A stretch of DNA of 37,002 bases from Candidatus Zhuqueibacterota bacterium (GTDB lineage: Bacteria > Zhuqueibacterota > Zhuqueibacteria > Zhuqueibacterales > Zhuqueibacteraceae): contig JAKEEU010000431.1 of NCBI GenBank assembly GCA_022616415.1, positions 1 to 37,002 on the forward strand, given 5' to 3'. The position numbers and the translations under genes are program-made. The notes below the pieces were generated by a model that was given only the letters and a program-made list of their open reading frames with translations, had not been told where the DNA came from and did no database searches. Of this stretch, positions 34,982 through 37,002 are shown piece after piece. Within the stretch, counting starts at the first letter, position 1. Each line of letters starts with the position of its first letter.

Positions 34982-35057
34982 CCATTTGCATTTCACTCCG
35001 GTATTTTCTATTTTCTAAAAAAGCCCGGCCACCGCCCGAACCTGAAGGAGACCAATC

Positions 35058-35549
35058 ATGAGCGTGCAAGAAATCAAAACGGTCCGTATTGATAAGCCCG
35101 AGCCGATGAATTTCATCCTCGGCCAATCCCATTTTATCAAAACCGTCGAAGATATTCACGAAGCATTGGTCGGCGCCGTGCCGGGAATCAAATTCGGCGT
35201 CGCGTTCTGCGAGGCCAGCGGCCCGTGTCTCGTACGCTGGAGCGGCACCGACGAGCAGTGCATCGAGCTGGCGAAAAAGAACGCGCAAGCCATCGGCGCC
35301 GGGCACAGCTTCATCATTTTTCTCGGCAACGTTTTTCCCGTCAACGTGCTCAAGGCCGTGCAAAACGTGCCGGAAGTCTGCCGGATTTATTGCGCCACCG
35401 CCAATCCGGTCGAAGTGCTGCTCGTCGAAACCGCGCAAGGCCGCGGCATCATCGGCGTCGTTGATGGCGGCAGCCCGCTCGGCGTCGAAAGCGAAAAAGA
35501 AATCGCCGAGCGCAAGGGGTTGCTGCGCAAATTTGGGTACAAACTCTAG
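35058..35549 (+). CDS. Adenosine-specific kinase family protein (DUF355)
   Basis: This 163-aa protein matches the adenosine-specific kinase family (Pfam PF04008) along its whole length. NFILGQSHFIKTVEDIHEAL, GIKFGVAFCEASGPCLVRW, GHSFIIFLGNVFPVNVLKAV, IYCATANPVEVLLVET and GIIGVVDGGSPLGVE are its recognisable blocks. The family was described structurally from archaeal proteins, and the assigned reaction is phosphorylation of adenosine. An AGGAG lies seven bases before the ATG. No partner gene is evident. Confidence 0.9.
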   Translation: MSVQEIKTVRIDKPEPMNFILGQSHFIKTVEDIHEALVGAVPGIKFGVAFCEASGPCLVRWSGTDEQCIELAKKNAQAIGAGHSFIIFLGNVFPVNVLKAVQNVPEVCRIYCATANPVEVLLVETAQGRGIIGVVDGGSPLGVESEKEIAERKGLLRKFGYKL

Positions 35550-35552
35550 CAC

Positions 35553-35712
35553 CGGAGTGTTGGAGTGATGGAGCACTGGAGTGATGGAGTATTGGATTTC
35601 TGGAGTGATGGAGTCATGCAAAACTTCAGCACCCCATTACTCCATTACTCCAACAATCCATCACTCCAATACTCCAGTAATCCATCACTCCACCACTCCA
35701 TCAATCCAACTT
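35553..35712. repeat. Degenerate TGGAGTGAT repeats in inverted arms upstream of fpg
   Basis: The left arm (about 35553-35616) is built of TGGAG-TGA-like units, such as TGGAGTGATGGAGCACTGG. The right arm (about 35633-35712) has the complement, such as CCATCACTCCAATACTCCAG. Together they can fold into a long imperfect hairpin. The tract fills the gap between the adenosine kinase gene and fpg, and ends six bases before the fpg ATG. The same units occur at 20889-20916. Confidence 0.85.
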
Positions 35713-35717
35713 TCGTT

Positions 35718-36566
35718 ATGCCTGAACTCCCTGAAGTTGAAACCATCCGTCGCGGGCTTGAGCGCGTCCTCATCGGAGAAACGATTCAGCAAATTAAAAT
35801 CCACGAAACCCGCCTGCGCCAGCCCGTGAATGTCCGCAAGCTGCGCCGCTTGATCGCCGGCCAACCGGTCAGGGCGTTGCACCGTCGCGCCAAATATCTG
35901 CTCTGCGAAATGGGGAACGGCGCGCATCTCGTTGTGCACCTCGGCATGAGCGGACGCCTGCTCTACTGCAAAAAATCACACCCGCTCCAAAAACACGATC
36001 ACGTCCAATTCATTTTCCACAACGGCCACGAGCTGCGCTTTTGCGATCCGCGCCGCTTCGGCATGGTCGATGCCGTGCTGCCGGGAAAATTGCAGGACTA
36101 CAACCATTTTCAAAATCTCGGCATCGAGCCGCTCTCGCCGGAATTGACCGCGGGCTATCTTCATGCACGTGCCAAAGGCTTGTCGCGTCCGATCAAAAAC
36201 TTTCTCATGGACGCCGCCATCATCGTCGGGGTTGGAAATATTTATGCGAGCGAGTCGCTCTTTCGCGCCGGCATTCCACCGCAAAAACCGAGCGGCAAAT
36301 TAAGCCGCCAGGAATGGGAAAAATTGGCGCAAGCCGTCCGTGAGACGCTGGCGCTTTCCATTGACGCCGGGGGCACCACGCTGAACGACTTTTACAACAG
36401 CGACGGCGAAATGGGTTATTTCCAGCAACATCTCATGGTTTACGGCCGCGACGGCGAGCCGTGCCGCGCGTGCGGCAGCAAAATCCGGCGCTTGGTGCAA
36501 GCCGGCCGCAGCAGCTTTTATTGCCCGCGCTGCCAGAAATCGAAAAGCGTGAAACGTAATGCGTAA
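35718..36566 (+). CDS. mutM: Formamidopyrimidine-DNA glycosylase (Fpg/MutM)
   Basis: The ATG at 35718 gives MPELPEVETIRRGLERVL and a normal 282 aa. After removal of Met, Pro2 and Glu3 are the catalytic residues of this bifunctional glycosylase/AP lyase, which removes 8-oxoguanine and formamidopyrimidines. LHRRAKYLLCEM holds the conserved lysine. HLGMSGRLLY and GVGNIYASESLFRAGI are helix-two-turn-helix region signatures. CRACGSKIRRLVQAGRSSFY with the following CPRC is the zinc finger, whose arginine contacts the opposite strand. No Shine-Dalgarno precedes the ATG; the repeat hairpin occupies that space. Confidence 0.97.
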   Translation: MPELPEVETIRRGLERVLIGETIQQIKIHETRLRQPVNVRKLRRLIAGQPVRALHRRAKYLLCEMGNGAHLVVHLGMSGRLLYCKKSHPLQKHDHVQFIFHNGHELRFCDPRRFGMVDAVLPGKLQDYNHFQNLGIEPLSPELTAGYLHARAKGLSRPIKNFLMDAAIIVGVGNIYASESLFRAGIPPQKPSGKLSRQEWEKLAQAVRETLALSIDAGGTTLNDFYNSDGEMGYFQQHLMVYGRDGEPCRACGSKIRRLVQAGRSSFYCPRCQKSKSVKRNA

Positions 36567-36581
36567 AACGTAATGCGTAAG
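36554..36581 (+). repeat. 14-bp tandem direct repeat after fpg
   Basis: ACGTAATGCGTAAA is present twice in tandem (36554-36567 and 36568-36581, the second ending in G). The first copy begins within the last codons of fpg. Confidence 0.85.
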
Positions 36582-36592
36582 TTCACGTATTA

Positions 36593-36898
36593 CATGAGTA
36601 TCGGCTAAATACTATTTTTGATAAATTTAAATGAAACCTTAACCTGATCATGTTAAGTCAAAAGTATTCAAAAGACAGAAAGATGGATGACAGAAAAATG
36701 TTTGCCATCTGCTCGTTCCTGTTATCCTCAACTGCCCTGGTATGATGCCGGGCTTTATTTTTCTGTCTTTCATTTTTCTGTCATAGCTTTTGTTCAAGCC
36801 AACTTAACATTGCCAAGTTAAGAAAGCCTTGCAAAAGTGGTCAATAAAAACAGGTATCATTTAAATTTTTCTGATTGTGTTTTTAGCCGATACTCATG
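36593..36898. mobile_element. MITE-like element with terminal inverted repeats and TA flanks
   Basis: The ends CATGAGTATCGGCTAAA (36593-36609) and TTTAGCCGATACTCATG (36882-36898) are exact inverted repeats. A second matching block, AATTTAAATGA, continues the pairing about 15-17 bases inward on both sides. TA dinucleotides flank both ends (36591-36592 and 36899-36900), as for Tc1/mariner-IS630-type insertions that duplicate TA. The interior has ATGACAGAAAAATG and its inverted counterpart, and no ORF. It would need a transposase supplied from elsewhere. Confidence 0.72.
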
Positions 36899-36990
36899 TA
36901 TTTGTTTTTGCTAAATTGAATTGCCATAAACTCGTCAGCTTTAGGGGTAACACTCTTTTCGCCTTGATGTGGTTGACTGCACCTTTAATC

Positions 36991-36998
36991 AAGGAGGA
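36991..36998 (+). promoter_or_regulatory. Shine-Dalgarno for a gene starting beyond the window
   Basis: AAGGAGGA is a near-perfect ribosome-binding site ending four bases before the window edge. A start codon should follow within about ten bases, on the plus strand. Confidence 0.6.
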
Positions 36999-37002
36999 AA
37001 GA

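Larger units (their letters stand above)
36567..37002. other. Gene-free right end of the window
   Basis: After fpg there is no coding region. The stretch is occupied by a 306-bp inverted-repeat element (36593-36898) and then about 100 bases leading to a Shine-Dalgarno at the window edge. Confidence 0.7.

Noticed and set aside
1..37002. tRNA, rRNA, riboswitch or complete insertion sequence
   Set aside because: I looked for the characteristic stems, conserved cores and transposase motifs and saw none. The only mobile-element candidate is the small inverted-repeat element at the right end.

Overview
The window looks like a chromosomal segment of a moderate-GC bacterium of the FCB (Fibrobacterota-Chlorobiota-Bacteroidota) group, possibly a candidate KSB1 or Calditrichota-type lineage. 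This is inferred from two secreted proteins with FlgD-like/type IX C-terminal sorting modules ('NPFNPQT...', '...SGVYFYQLK...'), a DUF3810-type zinc peptidase, a DUF6249-like membrane protein and a protein resembling the N-terminal part of GWxTD proteins. No rRNA or tRNA gene was seen, so the placement is tentative.

Region 1 (1-6879) is a very large CRISPR array. I count 104 repeats of 30 bp and 103 spacers of 34-38 bp. The repeat ends in ATTGAAAC, the 5' handle typical of type I-A/I-B/III systems. The last two repeats are mutated, so the leader and probably the cas genes lie to the left, outside the window. Several spacers are duplicated or overlap one another, some on opposite strands.

Region 2 (7086-15613) begins with a broken secreted-protein gene. 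The rest is one long minus-strand operon, bounded by a good promoter (15585-15613) and a strong terminator hairpin (7683-7734). Its core is a three-subunit molybdenum hydroxylase of the xanthine dehydrogenase/4-hydroxybenzoyl-CoA reductase type: a 2Fe-2S subunit, a molybdopterin subunit, and a FAD subunit with a four-cysteine 4Fe-4S loop. Every junction between these subunits holds small co-oriented cassettes: a VapBC remnant, a phage-like ORF, a DUF5678-like/retropepsin protein, a retropepsin two-gene cassette, HicBA, and a RelE/Phd-type pair. The 2Fe-2S subunit appears to have captured a VapB-like tail. A second copy of the FAD-subunit 3' end lies beyond the RelE/Phd pair.

Region 3 (15629-24515) holds an ECF sigma/anti-sigma pair, a small membrane protein, a lipoprotein amidase with a second degenerate amidase-like half, a DUF3810 peptidase, and an overlapping MNT-HEPN-dipeptide epimerase operon. 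A repeat-rich gap with a frameshifted response-regulator pseudogene follows, then a secreted sorting-domain protein.

Region 4 (24916-37002) carries a minus-strand envelope cluster: a 262-aa secreted protein, a 1419-aa secreted protein, and a Ser/Thr kinase with N-terminal TPRs. A GWxTD-like secreted protein, a small secreted protein, an adenosine-specific kinase and Fpg/MutM follow. The window ends with a 306-bp MITE-like element and a Shine-Dalgarno sequence for a gene starting just outside.
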